This document shows positions 1 to 12,437 of a DNA stretch of 64,000 nucleotides, piece by piece (position 1 is the stretch's first letter; each line of letters begins with the position of its first letter). Below the pieces are notes generated by a model. It was not told the DNA's origin. It was given only the letters and a program-made list of their open reading frames with translations, and made no database searches. The translations under genes were made by a program, and so were the position numbers. This DNA comes from Pseudisothecium myosuroides (lineage: Eukaryota > Streptophyta > Bryopsida > Hypnales > Lembophyllaceae): assembly GCA_951799445.1 (NCBI GenBank), contig OX637295.1:24304001-24368000 (forward strand). Reading direction: 5' to 3'.

Positions 1-395
1 CAAAGTTTATTTTAGAGTAGAGATTCTATTATTGCCCTCAAACTAGAACTTATAACTTTCATCTCATTATTCATTATGGAATGACTCAAAGCTTTCCATG
101 GTTATATAAATCTAGAAAATCAATTTTAAATTTTTATTTCTTTAAAAAGTGATTTTTTGTGAGTTGCCCACGCTACTCGAGTTAAAAAAAAAACGACATA
201 TTATACAATAACTTTTTAACCATATAGTCAAAAGCTATATAAATTATTATGCCTTAAAGCTACTCCTTGACTACATGTAAAAATTTCGATGGAAAAAGGT
301 GAAAGTTTTAAAGGAAAAAAATGAAAATTCCATTTATAAATAGGTGATTCAAAACGCTATATTGCCCAAAAATGCTCATAAAACTATTTAACCTA
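1..395 (-). mobile_element. Partial TTAA-type element B5
   Basis: The opening stretch (CAAAGTTTATTTTAGAGTAG, then the CTTTCATCTCATT and GCTTTCCATGG blocks) matches the B elements near 34800, 43560 and, in reverse, 53850 and 55230. Its left part is outside the window, and the expected right terminus near 395 is degenerate. Confidence 0.5.
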
Positions 396-483
396 CTCAG
401 TTGCCTCCCCCTAGGTGGAAGTATAATTCCCTTCTAGATACCATGGGGGAAAATTTCAATTATAATGCTGAGCACTTGATTGG

Positions 484-1413
484 TTAACCCCTGAAAGACC
501 ATTGTCCCCTCGAGGGACAAGTGGGATTTTAGGCAGGGACCTGTAGTCTGCATTTTTGTCCTAGTTTTTTGAATTTTTTTTTGAAGATAGAAAAATTGAT
601 TAGCTTTGTGGGAATGTAATTTTTTTTCAATCGGTGCCCAAGAACAAAAGTTATGTCCAAATAAGCTCAAAACAAAGGAGAAGAGTCAACAAAAAAAAAA
701 ATTCAAAAATGTGATTTATTTTTAAAAGTATTTTTTTCTTAGAGATTATATTTTTGTCTACATGGAAAACTTTAATCCATTCCATTTGGATTTGTTGTGA
801 GAAAGTTATAGACAATCTTATTTTTTGGGCAATTAGAGCATCTTCTTGAAAAAAATAACTTACAGAATTCATTTCTGAATGCAATTTTTATAATTAAAAA
901 AAATAAAAATTCCACATGGTTTAGTATGCTTGCTAGAACAATCTCACCATTGGGATTAGTACATTTTAATTCCATTATAGAAGATATTAAAAATTTAGCT
1001 TTTCCTTCTATCTCATACCTACTTCTACTTAACAATTTTTTAAAGAGTAATAATTAAGTTTTTTTGAAATTTTTTTCCCTAGACTCTTAATTCAATTCTC
1101 CACTATAAAGATTTAACATTCAAAACTCTAGAGTGCAAAAAATTAAAGTTAAGAAGGTTCAAAGTCAAATAATCTAGTCCCGCAATGTGCTAAAAAACTT
1201 GTTGTTTTCACTTTAAACACAGATATTTTGCGATTTGTGCAATCAAAAATTCTGAAATTTTTTCCACACATTTACATTTTCATACTAGATAGGTGTAAGA
1301 TCCTATGATTAGATGTGCAAAAAAAAAAAATTCAAATTTTTTCTCTTTGCTATAGAAATGACAATTTTGAGTGTTTTTGGCAAAAAAAAAGGCCTTGGTC
1401 CTTCAGGGATTAA
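484..1413 (-). mobile_element. TTAA-bounded element A1 (930 bp)
   Basis: Bounded by TTAA at 484-487 and 1410-1413; termini CCCCTGAAAGACC and, in reverse complement, TCCCTGAAGGACC. Homologous along its length to A3, A4 and A5 in the opposite orientation. A stem-loop TTGTCCC/GGGACAA lies about 22 bp inside the left end. No coding content. Confidence 0.7.
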
Positions 1414-2496
1414 GCACAGGTACTCTGTTGTTGCATTGTTAGAGTTTTGAACGCCATTCACTGGTGGCTCCTCATTTGGGAGGAGCAAAAGGAAACCCCC
1501 AGTGAACGTTAAGAATGTTATGCTACTTAATCATTTAGGAATTAAATTCTTGAAATAGTCAATTCAATTCAAACCCTTTTAGTTTCCATTCTCTATTGTA
1601 CTCAATTTTAGGTAGTTTCACATGATATTAGTAATATAGGGTCAATTTTGGACCATCTTGCATTATAGTACCTAATATCGTAAGAAGATCGTGAAAGAAA
1701 TGTGATAATATGGAGGTTTGCCCTTATCCCTTATAATGTCACAGTACTATCATCCTAAGAGTAAAATCATTTTGGCATAAAATACTACTGCTATAATTGA
1801 TTCAATATGATCCATCAAAGTTTATGTGGAAAAAATAATATTTAAAATAATCTCACAGAAGTCCCTCAATTGTGGCACTCTTGTGCTAGAATGTGAATTT
1901 GTTTTTGAGTGCCATAGTTGTAATATTCTTCACAAGTATCAAATGTGAGGATGACCTGCGGCAATAAGCATCGAACCATAATGATCTTGTAACGAAATAG
2001 AGAGCCCACTACAGTAACCTTGTTAGAAGCCTGAAGGACTTATTTCCTTAGCTGCAACTTTGAAGCAGGAACCTCAAACACCAAACCATTCCAATCTACA
2101 TAACACGTCACTGAAGAAATCATATGAGCAATACGTCAACTTTGTTTCTTCCTCTACTAAACATTGTCAAGAGATTCAATGCCCATAGTATCTCTAATTC
2201 AAATCTACATACCGAATTCACCTAGGAGTTTACGGCTCCTGTCCACTATAAATTTTCACTCACTTTGTTTCAAACATGACACAATCCCGAATGTTTACAG
2301 TTGTATTTCTTATGGTAACAGAGAGAAATCTCAAATTGCATTGCCAAATTTCAATGAATTAACCTAGAAATCGATTTTGGTGGTGCCCTGAAACGATTTT
2401 TAAATTACAGAAACAATTGCTAAACTAGAATGGCATTTGCCAATTACAGGAAAGATTTTTCATAGAAACAACTTCAGGAAAACTTATTTTCATCTC
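1414..2496. other. Non-coding stretch downstream of the IRX10-like gene
   Basis: Contains a GC-rich snippet at about 1465-1503 (GGAGGAGCAAAAGGAAACCC) followed by AAGAATGTTATG. Similar snippets occur near 41570 (inverted) and 52296. Otherwise I see only unremarkable AT-rich sequence and presumably the 3' UTR next to 2497. Confidence 0.4.
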
Positions 2497-5400
2497 TTAC
2501 TCCCAAAGCTTTAGGTCGCCAAGGGGACCTTCAGTCCAATTCAAGAAAGACTGACCTGGTTTTAAGAAAAAACTAGGATCATGAGGTAGCTTCCGTGCCA
2601 GACCGTTGAGTATCTGGTGAAATGCATCACCCGGTTGCGCAGGGCGAGGAAAGAGCATAGCTTGCTTCATGGCTGGATTGGCCAGCAATCTTTGCTTTTC
2701 AAGAACTTCTTCATGGCCAATGTTGGACAGGATCTTGTCCAACACAGGTACATCCTTCTCGGCTACGAACACCCCGATCTTCTCCCATGGTATGGCATCA
2801 GCAAAAGGAAGCACTATATCATCCGCAATAATCACAGGAATGCAACCGAAAATTACACCTTCAACGAGACGGGGACTCCACGGGGCCCAACCTAGTGGAC
2901 AGAGACAGAAGATAGAGCGCTGCATATCCTCGTAATAGGTTTTGGGATGCTCTGTTGAGATGTCGAACAATGGGTTGTCTTTGAAATTCTCCCAAATGGC
3001 TGCTCTTGCACCCCTGATCGTAATTCACAGGTCAGTATCTTCGAAGTTCAGGAAGCACGAAAAGATGAATGATTCCAGCAAGCTACGAGTGCAAAAAAAT
3101 TGAAGAATGAACAGCTTACAGGTCTGTCAACAAATCACGCCCAGAAGTACCTCTTTGCAATTTGTATTGAACATTAAGCAAGTAACACTTCGTGCACTCT
3201 TAACGAGAAAATAAATGTATTACTAAGACAGGTAACCAGCAAGAACTAGACGTGAGGTCCTTACCGAGCATAGTATCCACCTTCAGGATCATTTCCGGTG
3301 TCATAGAACAAACCTCTGAAATATGCGAAAATAGAGCGTGGAGTGTTTGGTGGATTCAAGCGAGTTTGCATCCTTTCAGGTGGAGCATATGGGGGGATCA
3401 CGATTGAATCCTCCTTCAGACAAACGTGATGGTTTTGACCAAACGTTTGCACCAAAGTTGCTCGCTTCAGCAGTGGAAGGATACCCCTCTCAATGGCCTT
3501 GCCTTCCTGATTCAAAAACCGTGATCGTCATGATACGAAAATAAATCTCAGCTGAAAGAACATGCTCTTACATCCTCGAAGATGGTCAGGCGATACTCTC
3601 AAAGAATAAGAGAATATGTGATGTAACTAGTCAGGAAAAGAACGTAAAGCTGACTTCTTATATATGTAAATCACTGGAACTAATCATCAGTGAAGAAGAC
3701 AATAATACATTTGAAAGAAACATTCTGTACTAAAAAATTTCAACCGTATTAAACAGTATAAAGAAAGTATTTAATCAACAGTCAAAAGCCATTAGAAACA
3801 GTGGTTCCTTCGTTACGTGGGTGGTTCTTAAAGCTTCAGATAATCCTTCAAACACAACATACTAAATAAAACTCGTACTGAATACAAAAATACGGAAACT
3901 GAGTGGACACGGGCGATTTTTTAGTACCTGATAGTGGAAGCAAGCTGCAAAATCATGAGGCACAACAAAAAAGTGATCTGCTCCCTCTGTCCTATTCCAG
4001 TATGGCCAGTGGCTGGAAATGTAGCTGATGGCACTTCTCATAATGCGGGGTGATTTAAAAGGCAATGGAAGCCCATTAGGAGTCAAATCACAAGTTGTGT
4101 ACACAGGAGTATAAAACCAGTCGGCCTCTTCAGGGATTAACGTGCGAACAGGACTTTCCATCAAGAAGTCATGAAGAAACTCCTCTACAGCGAACATATG
4201 TGTGAGACACCGAGGGTCGTTTTCCAACCAATCTGCATTATATTTGCTGCAAGATTACAAAATTCGATCAGACATCGAGCTTGCATTAAACGTCGTGTTG
4301 CTCACAATGCATCATGGCAAATCGAATGGGTAGAATAAGCATCACAGCAAGGATAAGCTCGATGGAAATGACCAAGGAAGAGGAACATCTTTCCGATTAG
4401 TTTGGGATCTTAGTTCATAAAATCAGTCATTCTAGCAAGAATTGACAAGATTCATTACCTCGGGATGTCATAAATGAAAACCTTTAAGCGACCAACAGGG
4501 TTGTCCTCCAGCACATCACCCGCACTTCCTGCAAGGAGATCATCAGGAGCTCTCATTGGTTGAGTGCGTGCTCCACTGTGAATGACTCATAAAACACTGA
4601 ATGAAACGAAGGTATAGAACAGGGTTCTCAGTCAAATGAACTATTTCAGATATTCTTAAAACAAATTTTCCCCATGGGCAGTCTCCCAGTGGTCCCGGTG
4701 GTGGTACAGAGGTGTCCATATACGTTCGCTACGATCAAATGACTACGACCACAGGGAGACCTCCCCATGAACTATTAAAAACATTCACTATGACGTTGCT
4801 TAAATTTTCTTAAAACAATTACTAACAGGTGCACTTAATATGTACTCTGACCTTGTCCTAAAAACGTCCAAATATGCATCTCAGTATGGTTCCTACTATT
4901 ATAATATCTTAATTTCTTTGTTGAATCTTGCTGGCAATTAAAAGAGGATTCCAACACATTCTATCATGTATTTAATAAGACACCGTATGAATAAGTTATG
5001 CAATTGTAAACACTAGTGTTGGACTAGTATCAAGGATGAGGAAAGTACTCTGAACATGAAACTTTCATACCAATCATTTAGATGGTCACAAATAACAAGG
5101 ACACCTCTTTCTGTGTACTTCTTACTTGAAGTAGGTTTTTGAAGTGGTCTCCTTTGCCTTGGCTTCAAACATGTTTATCTTTGGATCAAAAATATAACTC
5201 CAGTGGAAAAGTTTAACCTAGGATAGTCCACTTCTACTTTCAAAACAGTATCGCCCTCCAACCTCCAATCCTAAAAGATACCTTCCAACTGATGCCACTT
5301 TTTACACATAATTATACCCCTATCCTTCTACACGCATTACTCAGCTCATTCACAGTTGTTGCAATGGGATTCATCTCACACGTCACAATTTTGCATACAG

Positions 5401-6117
5401 TTCGTCACATGCACATGGATCTAGCGAAGTAAATACGTCCTCAGGTACCAACTCACGGAGACTATGACAAGCGAGACAGTAAACATTAAAAAACAATTAA
5501 AAATGGCTGCGAGGACTCTCTAAACTCACTTCTTTATGTGCCACCAACAATGTCGATAATATGCGAATACCAAACAGTTAAAAAATTACACAATCATACA
5601 TGAATTTAAACAAGTTGACACTTAAGCTCCTCATAAGTAAATCAACTCTCTCCACACACTGTCATATTCACAAAAATGGCAAAATTTTGAGAAATTCGCA
5701 AATTCCAAAACGCAAATCTGGAACCTCAGATTTGTGCAGTCCTAGTTTTTAGAGCTCTGTACATTGAATGCCACAATTTTGACGCTCTGAAACACGCCAT
5801 TCTAACGAATACAATAACATACTAACTTGGACTGCTCATTCCCAAGACATTTTCCAAGCACCATAAACCTCAGCTCGGGCAGCAGCAGAAGTACCTGCAA
5901 TTCGCTGATGATCCACTGCAGAGTGGGCAACTTGAGCCACACAAGTGAACAGAAATACGAGAGCTGCGAATCTCACGCCACAAGTCTTACGCAACCCACG
6001 GCTCCTTAGACGTTCCCATCCGCATTCCTTACGTAAACAGTTTCTCGATGCTGAACTCCGAGATTGAGAACGGAACTCCATTAACTCTAGTCTCGCTCCA
6101 GCTACCTCATATGTCAT
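2497..6117 (-). CDS. IRX10L: IRX10-like beta-1,4-xylosyltransferase (GT47, exostosin family), six exons
   Basis: Predicted to elongate the beta-1,4-xylan backbone in the Golgi, as IRX10/IRX10L do. Exons, 5' to 3': 6117-5895, 4570-4459, 4246-3928, 3506-3265 and 3013-2497 are coding; every junction is GT-AG and all phases close, giving about 470 aa with a TAA stop at 2499-2497. A further non-coding leader lies upstream. Family blocks are visible in order: GSAGDVLED, GRLKVFIYDIP, DPRCLTHMF, EADWFYTPVY, NRTEGADHFFVVPHDF, KAIERGILPLLKRATLVQTFGQ (shown in the fourth coding exon), then CPLGWAPWSPRLVE, GCIPVIIADD, LPFADAIPWE and QPGDAFHQILNGLARKLP. A hydrophobic segment near residues 47-64 fits a type II signal anchor. 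The N-terminus is longer than the roughly 415 aa usual in this family; ATG at 6081 is an alternative start giving 458 aa. Identity is very secure; the first exon and start are less so. Confidence 0.93.
4571..5894 (-). other. Intron 1 of the IRX10-like gene (1.3 kb)
   Basis: This is by far the longest intron of the gene. The donor is GCAG|GTACTT. Two candidate acceptors lie 6 bp apart (AG ending at 4576 and at 4571); only the second keeps frame with exon 1. An imperfect inverted repeat (TTCCCCATGGGCAGTCTCCC against its partner ending near 4772) sits near the 3' end of the intron. No coding signal is seen inside it. Confidence 0.6.
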
Positions 6118-6170
6118 AGAACAGAATGTTTCCAAAACCCTAAGAGATCGAAACCTCCTGCACCTACCAT
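6114..6170 (-). promoter_or_regulatory. Upstream ORF overlapping the first IRX10-like start
   Basis: An ATG at 6170-6168 opens an 18-codon frame that ends with TGA at 6116-6114. That stop overlaps the first in-frame ATG of the IRX10-like gene (6117-6115) as ATGA. If the region is in the mature leader, the uORF could lower initiation at 6117 and favour the downstream ATG at 6081. Transcription of this part is inferred, not seen. Confidence 0.4.
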
Positions 6171-6799
6171 GGATTCCTCGATCTGCAAGTTCACGTAAAT
6201 GCCGGAACAGACCTTCTCATTAGATCACAAAATTCGCGTGAACCACAACTGTTTACGAAAGGCCAGGACTTTTCGCAAAAAAAAAAAATGATATTCCTCG
6301 TTAGTTGCATACATTGAGGGTGATCACTGACGCATTACACACACATCAAACACTAGGTCCCAAGGCGTAATAAATCGTCCAACTCTCTCAATACGGTACC
6401 AAAACGCTCCACAAAAGGACCAAATGCAAGCTGTCAAGACTGTCGACATGAATGCCGCAGTACGATGTCACGTCGGAAGTCGCAAGGCATCTCAACTCGC
6501 TGGCCACAGTGCACACGCTAATCGTCACTTCGCCAGCGGGCTTGACTTGTGTCAGGCTCTGACCGAGGAACAGAGGAAGGAGAACAGATCTCGTGGATTA
6601 CGAGCGAATAGTTCGTAGATTTATGTTTGACTTCCCGTAATTTACATTATTCGTAGATTTGATCAACGAGAAAGGTCCCACGCTCCCACGTTCCCACGCT
6701 CTCGCGTTCCCAGATCGTGGAGCAACCTGCAGTTGTTAGACCTGAGTGAATTTTTATATAAAAATAAAAGCTGAACTGAAGGCAATGCAATCAATTTTA

Positions 6800-6905
6800 T
6801 CCAAAGGGCCACCATTATAATGCGCTCCAACAGAACTTGAACCCCATTTCCCCTCTCTTGTAAGAAATCAAGCAGTGATTTTTTGGGGCTTTCATGCTCC
6901 AAAGC
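6800..6905 (-). repeat. Possible SINE-like fragment, copy 1
   Basis: Read on the minus strand it has CTTGATTTCTTACAAGAGAG followed by GGGGTTCAAGTTC, which resembles the tRNA-derived head of plant SINEs with a B-box. A similar arrangement lies at 15240-15345. No convincing A-box or tail was defined. Confidence 0.3.
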
Positions 6906-7440
6906 CTAGGTGGCTTCGAAATAATTTGTTGCATCAAATATCTTGCGATATTTTAAATTAGGGGGACAAATTCATCTGGCAACAATGTTGAATTGAGAGG
7001 CAAATTTCTGGCTTCAAAAGCTATTCTAAGCATTGCAACAAACAAAATTAGGCGATAATTTTTTTTCCACAAGCATGCTTATCACTATTTCATGATAATA
7101 AGTTGTATCATAGGGAAAGCTTAACAAAATGTAGACTTTTTTCTTTTCTTTTGGCACAACACCTCTTTGTACCATGCTACATGCACAAAAACCTGGTGAT
7201 GAAGCGTGGAAGCATTACAACTGTTCATAGAAATTGGCAATAATAATGTAGGTTAAAGGAAATTTGTCCGGCGACAAGATTCACAAAAGCCTCATAGTCG
7301 GACAACAGCTGGCTCCCAATTTAAAATGGCCACCAATTTTCTGGTGATAAAAAAATCAAAATTATAGTTTTATTTCCCATTGGTGAAGGAACCCAGACTT
7401 TTTATGTCGAAAATTGACTTTTTTTTGCCCAAAAAAAAAA

Positions 7441-8175
7441 TCACTGAAATCAAGCCCTATGTCTCATTTGAAATATAGGCTCAGAACCTTAATGGGCAAT
7501 TTCATTAAAACGGCGATATTATTTTAAAATGGCATGAAAACAATTTAGAATAGTCGTTCTAAATCTATACCTGTCCTAGATGGTGAAAATGGCACGCTGT
7601 CAAAGTGGCACTTGGAATACCACCATTTTAATGAAATTGACCATCTTGGAAAACTGGTGTGTTGATTGCAGCAATTTGAATAGAATACCCTAACTTCTCA
7701 ATATTTCCTCCACTCAGTTCTAAGATGTGGATGACAATTCAACATTGTCCTAGATTACACATAAATACTCCAAGCTTCCTTGATATGAATATTTGTAGCA
7801 TTTGCACACAGTGACCCTCGTTGTTCATTACATTGAAAAGCAATTTGATCTCAAGGTCACATTTGGTAGGAACTTCCTTAATTCCAAGGATATTCTGTAC
7901 AACCAAGGTGGATAATTCCAACATTGTCCGTGCAATGAGCACAAAGCCTGTGATCAAAAATTTGTGACATGTTCATACTAGAACATCCTCGGAATTAGCA
8001 CCACTTACCGTCCACAAATGCGGCTGTGTATTCTACTACGTACATGATGAAGGTGAGCAGAATCTGTCAATGCACTGCAAGATGGGTTAAACGCATGCAT
8101 ATCAAGTGACTAAAGTAATGGAAATCAAGCTTCACCCTCTCAAAACACTTGAATCAAATTGTCATTTGAATTCGA
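7441..8175. repeat. Dispersed repeat family G, copy 1
   Basis: Shares ordered blocks with the regions near 15300-15850 and 17730-18250: AATTTGAATAGAATA, CTAAGATGTGGATGAC, GCATTTGCACA, GGTAGGAACTTCC, and CAAGCTTCACCCTCTC. No open frame is conserved among the three copies. Class unknown. Confidence 0.5.
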
Positions 8176-10949
8176 GCATTTCTAAGAGATGAAGACACCA
8201 TGAGCAGTAGTTCATGATACAAATTCATAAAGGCTAATTCCGACCTTCATCAACATCGTTGCACATGGATGTCCCCTACTCAGAACTGCCACCAAAGAAC
8301 TTCCACATAATTTCACTCACTGAGTTTGCATTGCAAGAACTATTCGGCAGTTAAAAAACTGTTAGTCGAAAGTTTGAAATTCATTTTACTTGGACGACGC
8401 CATCGCCAATCTCAAATGTCCACTGAAACTCACTATTCCTCTGGGCGATCATCTATCAAAGCAGTTGGCACAATTCACAAACTAAGCTGAATCTCCAAAC
8501 CTGTCTACAAGAGTCGTATCACTCACGTCATCGTCATCGTCATCGTGAAGGCCTGGTGAATGCTCATAGTTATCGTTGAAATGCTTCCTAAGAATGACGA
8601 CCTCACCAATGACGGATAGCTAGGAGCAATAGCTAACTACAGTGGTCCATCAACTACCTTCAAAGCATGCCTAGAGTTTCATAAATCTGTAGACTATACT
8701 TGCAAGGCAAAGAAAGATTTACTGGAAGTTAAGGTTTTTAGTTGTTTGTGAAATTTGAAATGCTGGAAACAAAAAAATCCTGTTAATTTGCTAAATAAAG
8801 ATGACATTACTTACAGTCTTGAATTACAAATTAACCCATTTCGACACACAAGTGTTGAAACTGACCTAGAGTACGGTATGAAATCATGTCGGCATCTCAT
8901 CCGTATGGGCACAATTGGTGAATTCTTCCAATGCTTCAAGCATTCTAGAGTTACCTCGTGCAAGAACAACAGTGCCTCCACAAACTCTAACCAGATTGTG
9001 AATGCTATAAGTAGTCATTACAGGCGTCACTGCAGGAAGGCATCATCATGGCAATCAACAAACATGCTCCATGAAAATAATATTTTGATTAAGACTTGGG
9101 AATGTTGTCACTGGAAGTGCATCAAAAAACTATTTAGAATAGGCGCAAGAAAATCCAGATTAGGACATTGGACTACTAAAATTCACCCCAATCGAAGCAC
9201 ACCACCTTTAGAAATTATAGTGGCCATTGCAAATCATGCGTAAGTAAATGATAACCATACAAATAAAAAGTCATATGAATGAAAGTGTGTCATGCCATTT
9301 ACATGGTTTAGTCCATCTTAACCATGAAACACACAAGGTACAAGAAGGCACGTGGCTAGTTTTGAATGAACAACATTGGATGGAGGATTGTAATCTTTCA
9401 TCCAAAATCTTGTAACAAATCCTTAGATGTGTGGTTGAATCTCTATCATTAAAAAATGATTGATTTTTTGTTTGAAGAAGAATGACACCTTATCTACAAA
9501 TTACCAAAGAGGCTTTCTAGTGTATTTTTGCAAATATAGCTCTATGCTCTTGATTTTAAATTTAGCCATAGAAATAGGTCTTTTTCAAACTTGAACTAGC
9601 TACATCTAGAAAGATGAAAGTTTTTTTGTTTAGTTTTTATTTCCAATAGAAGATTTGACAAATTCCTAAAACTACATATTTTATTGCTATTTGAAATTTG
9701 GGCCTATAACCATGACTGTCTACTAAAGTATAATTTTGACATCGAAATCTAATCCACACTGCAGTTTTCTCCATTATAGTCTACAAATATGGTGTTAGTT
9801 TTAAATCTTTTAAGCTTATTGAGTATTTGATATGATTATTTCAATATATTCAACAAAGATTCTCAAAATCTTCACTTTGAATTAATTTATAGGTTTTAGA
9901 AATCATAAAATTTCATCTCAAAAAAGGGAATGTAAAGATGTCATTTGTATGCAATGGTAAAATAAAGTATTTTGAAGTTCAGAAACATAGTCATTGGTGT
10001 GCTTTTTAGGACCTAAAGAAGACTAGTTTGGACAAAATTTGCAACAGGTATAGTGTAGGAGTTTTTGCTTCATATTAGACACTATCTTGACTTCCAAGAG
10101 AAGTTGGAATCATATTCAATTCTTGAACAATTGTCTTAGAAGCATCTAGATTGTATATGGTACACATTCTAAATGTCGTACACATTCAATAACAAGATGA
10201 TGGTTGTTAGTCTTGAGTAGTTTATAAGCCTCTCTTCTAAAGTAGCTGAAGACTATCAAATCTTTGACATCTATGATTTTGATAAAAGACTTTGAAGTGG
10301 ATGGAATTGTGAAATAAAGCCGCCCTCCATCTCTCCCACCAGGTCTATTTTTTTTATTTTTTTTTTCTTGAAACACATGGCCACCACGTGTATTTCATGT
10401 TATCATGTAATTTCAAAGTGAAATCTTAAACTTAAGTAATTCAAGAATTTCTTGCCACATTACCTCATTATATAGAGTTGGTTTGACAAGCCTATATATT
10501 CAATTTTTATTGAACACTTCTATGGTAAGGAGTTTCTATCATCTATCCCTCCAGAAGTAGAGTGCCTTGTAATTACTTCAAAATTGCTTTGATATTTTCC
10601 AACACCATTCAATTTTCTCAAAAGTTTTTCAAGATATTGGACATATCACTAGTAGAAATCTACATTGAAAAAAGCATTCTAGACGATTGGTTTTGTATTT
10701 AATTTTGGCTAAAATCAACACATTTATGTTTAAAATAACGCAAATTTAACACAAAATCATCATTTGCAATGTGGTTTTTAGTGTGGATTTTTAAATCCAA
10801 AAAAAGATCTTGTAATTTCCAACACATATTTTCATATTTCAAGCCCTAAATTTGCATTCATTCAAAAATTGAATGAAATTCTTTTCCTTTCAAAGAATGA
10901 TTTCAACTTTGTATCCTAATTTTCTAAGAAACATATATCAACATTCATT
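8176..10949. other. Intergenic DNA without recognised genes
   Basis: A 162-codon frame at 8755-9243 (+) lacks an ATG at its start and shows no motif. The rest is AT-rich and unassigned. Confidence 0.4.
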
Positions 10950-12435
10950 TCATTTCTTACATGACCTAAGCATCTTTAGTTTTGGTAACCTCAACATCAG
11001 TGATCTCCATATTTCTACAATCTTTGAACTTCTATCCAAAGCTTTTCTAATTCCTAGTTCTACTTCTTGTTTTTGACGAAGCAAATCCAATTTCCTACAT
11101 ATTGCTGAATTTGCTAGGAATATTTTCAATATTTCTTGAGAAGATGGTCGAGCAATCGGGTTTGATTGCCAACACCTACTCAATAGTTTCTGAATCCAAC
11201 CATCAACATAATTCAGCAGATGTGGCCTTTGCCCTTGGAGCACAAGATCATAGTCACTCAATGGATTGTTAGAAATGAGGAACTTAGAATTATATATTAA
11301 ATGAGTACAATATATACTAGTCCAAAGGACAAGTCTTAAGAGACACATCTTATGGGAAGTGACCTTCCAATATACTAAAGGTAATCTAGCTATTAAGCTA
11401 ACTATTTAATCTATAGGATGATGTCATCCTAACATGGATGACCTTCAAATGGAAGTTTCCCTGTCAAGATTTCATAGCAAATCATTCCATAACTATAACT
11501 ATCTACTGCTTTGGTGAATAACTTGGCCTTCGTACTCGCATTCCCATGCTTGCAAGCTTCCAATATTTCAAGTACTATGAAGAACCCAGTCCCCACAACT
11601 CCAATTGAGCATTCAAAGTCAGCTATTAAGCAAACCTTGAAGTTTGACAGGAGCACATTAGAAGCTTTGATATCCCTATGAACAATGCCTTGATTGTGCA
11701 ACTGATCCATCCCAAATGCAACTTCATACATGGCTTCTAGAGCCTTTTTAAAAAAAATGGACCCTCATTGTTTGACCTCATCAACATTTGACGATTTATC
11801 ATTCTCCGTAGATCTTCTTTTTCTTTGACCAATACAAAAGCGAACCTCCCATCTTTCAACAATGTTCCACAATACACATCACAATAGAATCTCAATGGAT
11901 GTGGCAATCTAAGCTTCTCGCGACTCAATGTGTCTACATAGAATTGCAACATTCCTTGTGGCCATTGTGATTGCAAATGTCGCAAGAAAGTCCCCTTCTT
12001 GAACACCTTCAAGACATATTCAGTCGATTTGTTTTGAACATATTCATGCATTTTTGGGCTATTCCATTTTATTTGTACTTCATAGAGTTCTGCTTGCCCA
12101 CCCTCAGCAAACTTCTCGCCCATCACCAACTCACCCTGACTACCTTCACCTTCCCCAAATGTCATAAAGAACCTACCCCAAGTGGGATGCCCTTGCCAAG
12201 TCTTGAAAAGCTCCATATTGTTAACTTCTGCCACTTCATTGTTAGAGTCAAAGTCTCCCACTTGGCTCCAATGAGACTTGGACTCTTCAATAATTTCCTC
12301 AATACTACGGACACGACTTCCTTGCTCCACAAAACTCCTGCTAGGATCAAAACAAACTGGTGGTAAACATGGGTCGGGCTGCGTTTCAATTGCAAGTGTC
12401 ATCCGATTGCTTGAGCCGCTTGATTCAGCCATCAT
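10950..12435 (-). pseudogene. Protein kinase pseudogene (frameshift plus solo-LTR insertion)
   Basis: Reads from ATG 12435, with an in-frame stop upstream. Residues 1-100 are a non-catalytic head. The glycine-rich loop GEKFAEGGQAELYE is near residue 106 and the beta-3 lysine is in YVLKVFKKG. After a frameshift at the T8A5 run (about 11746-11758), the next frame carries GMDQLHNQGIVHRDIKASNV (HRD and catalytic N), DFECSIG where DFG is usual, then GTGFFIVLEIL where the APE motif is expected, and SYGMICYEILTGKLPFEG. A 168-bp LTR follows; beyond it the frame resumes at PLSDYDLVLQGQRP and WQSNPIARPSSQEIL and stops at 10950. The intact length would be about 437 aa. The head and catalytic style recall a kinase type I associate with mosses; that assignment is weak. 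The kinase fold is certain, substrates unknown. The homopolymer shift could be an assembly error, but the LTR and the lost APE argue for a dead gene. Confidence 0.88.
11267..11434. mobile_element. Solo LTR (168 bp) inside the kinase gene, with TGGAT target duplication
   Basis: The element begins TGTTAG and ends CTAACA (6-bp perfect inverted termini of TG...CA type). It is flanked on both sides by TGGAT (11262-11266 and 11435-11439). Excising the element plus one duplication joins ...EGHP directly to LSDYD... of the kinase, which is what the family reads there. No internal retroelement sequence is present, so this is a solo LTR or a very small TRIM-like remnant. Confidence 0.9.
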
Positions 12436-12437
12436 GC

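Noticed and set aside
1965..1985. TCGAACC motif resembling a tRNA B-box on the minus strand
   Set aside because: The flanking bases form no T-stem, and no acceptor stem or A-box could be found.
8755..9243. 162-codon open frame on the plus strand
   Set aside because: It opens with TTG, not ATG; the first ATG leaves a shorter frame, and there is no motif, no splice context and no codon character.
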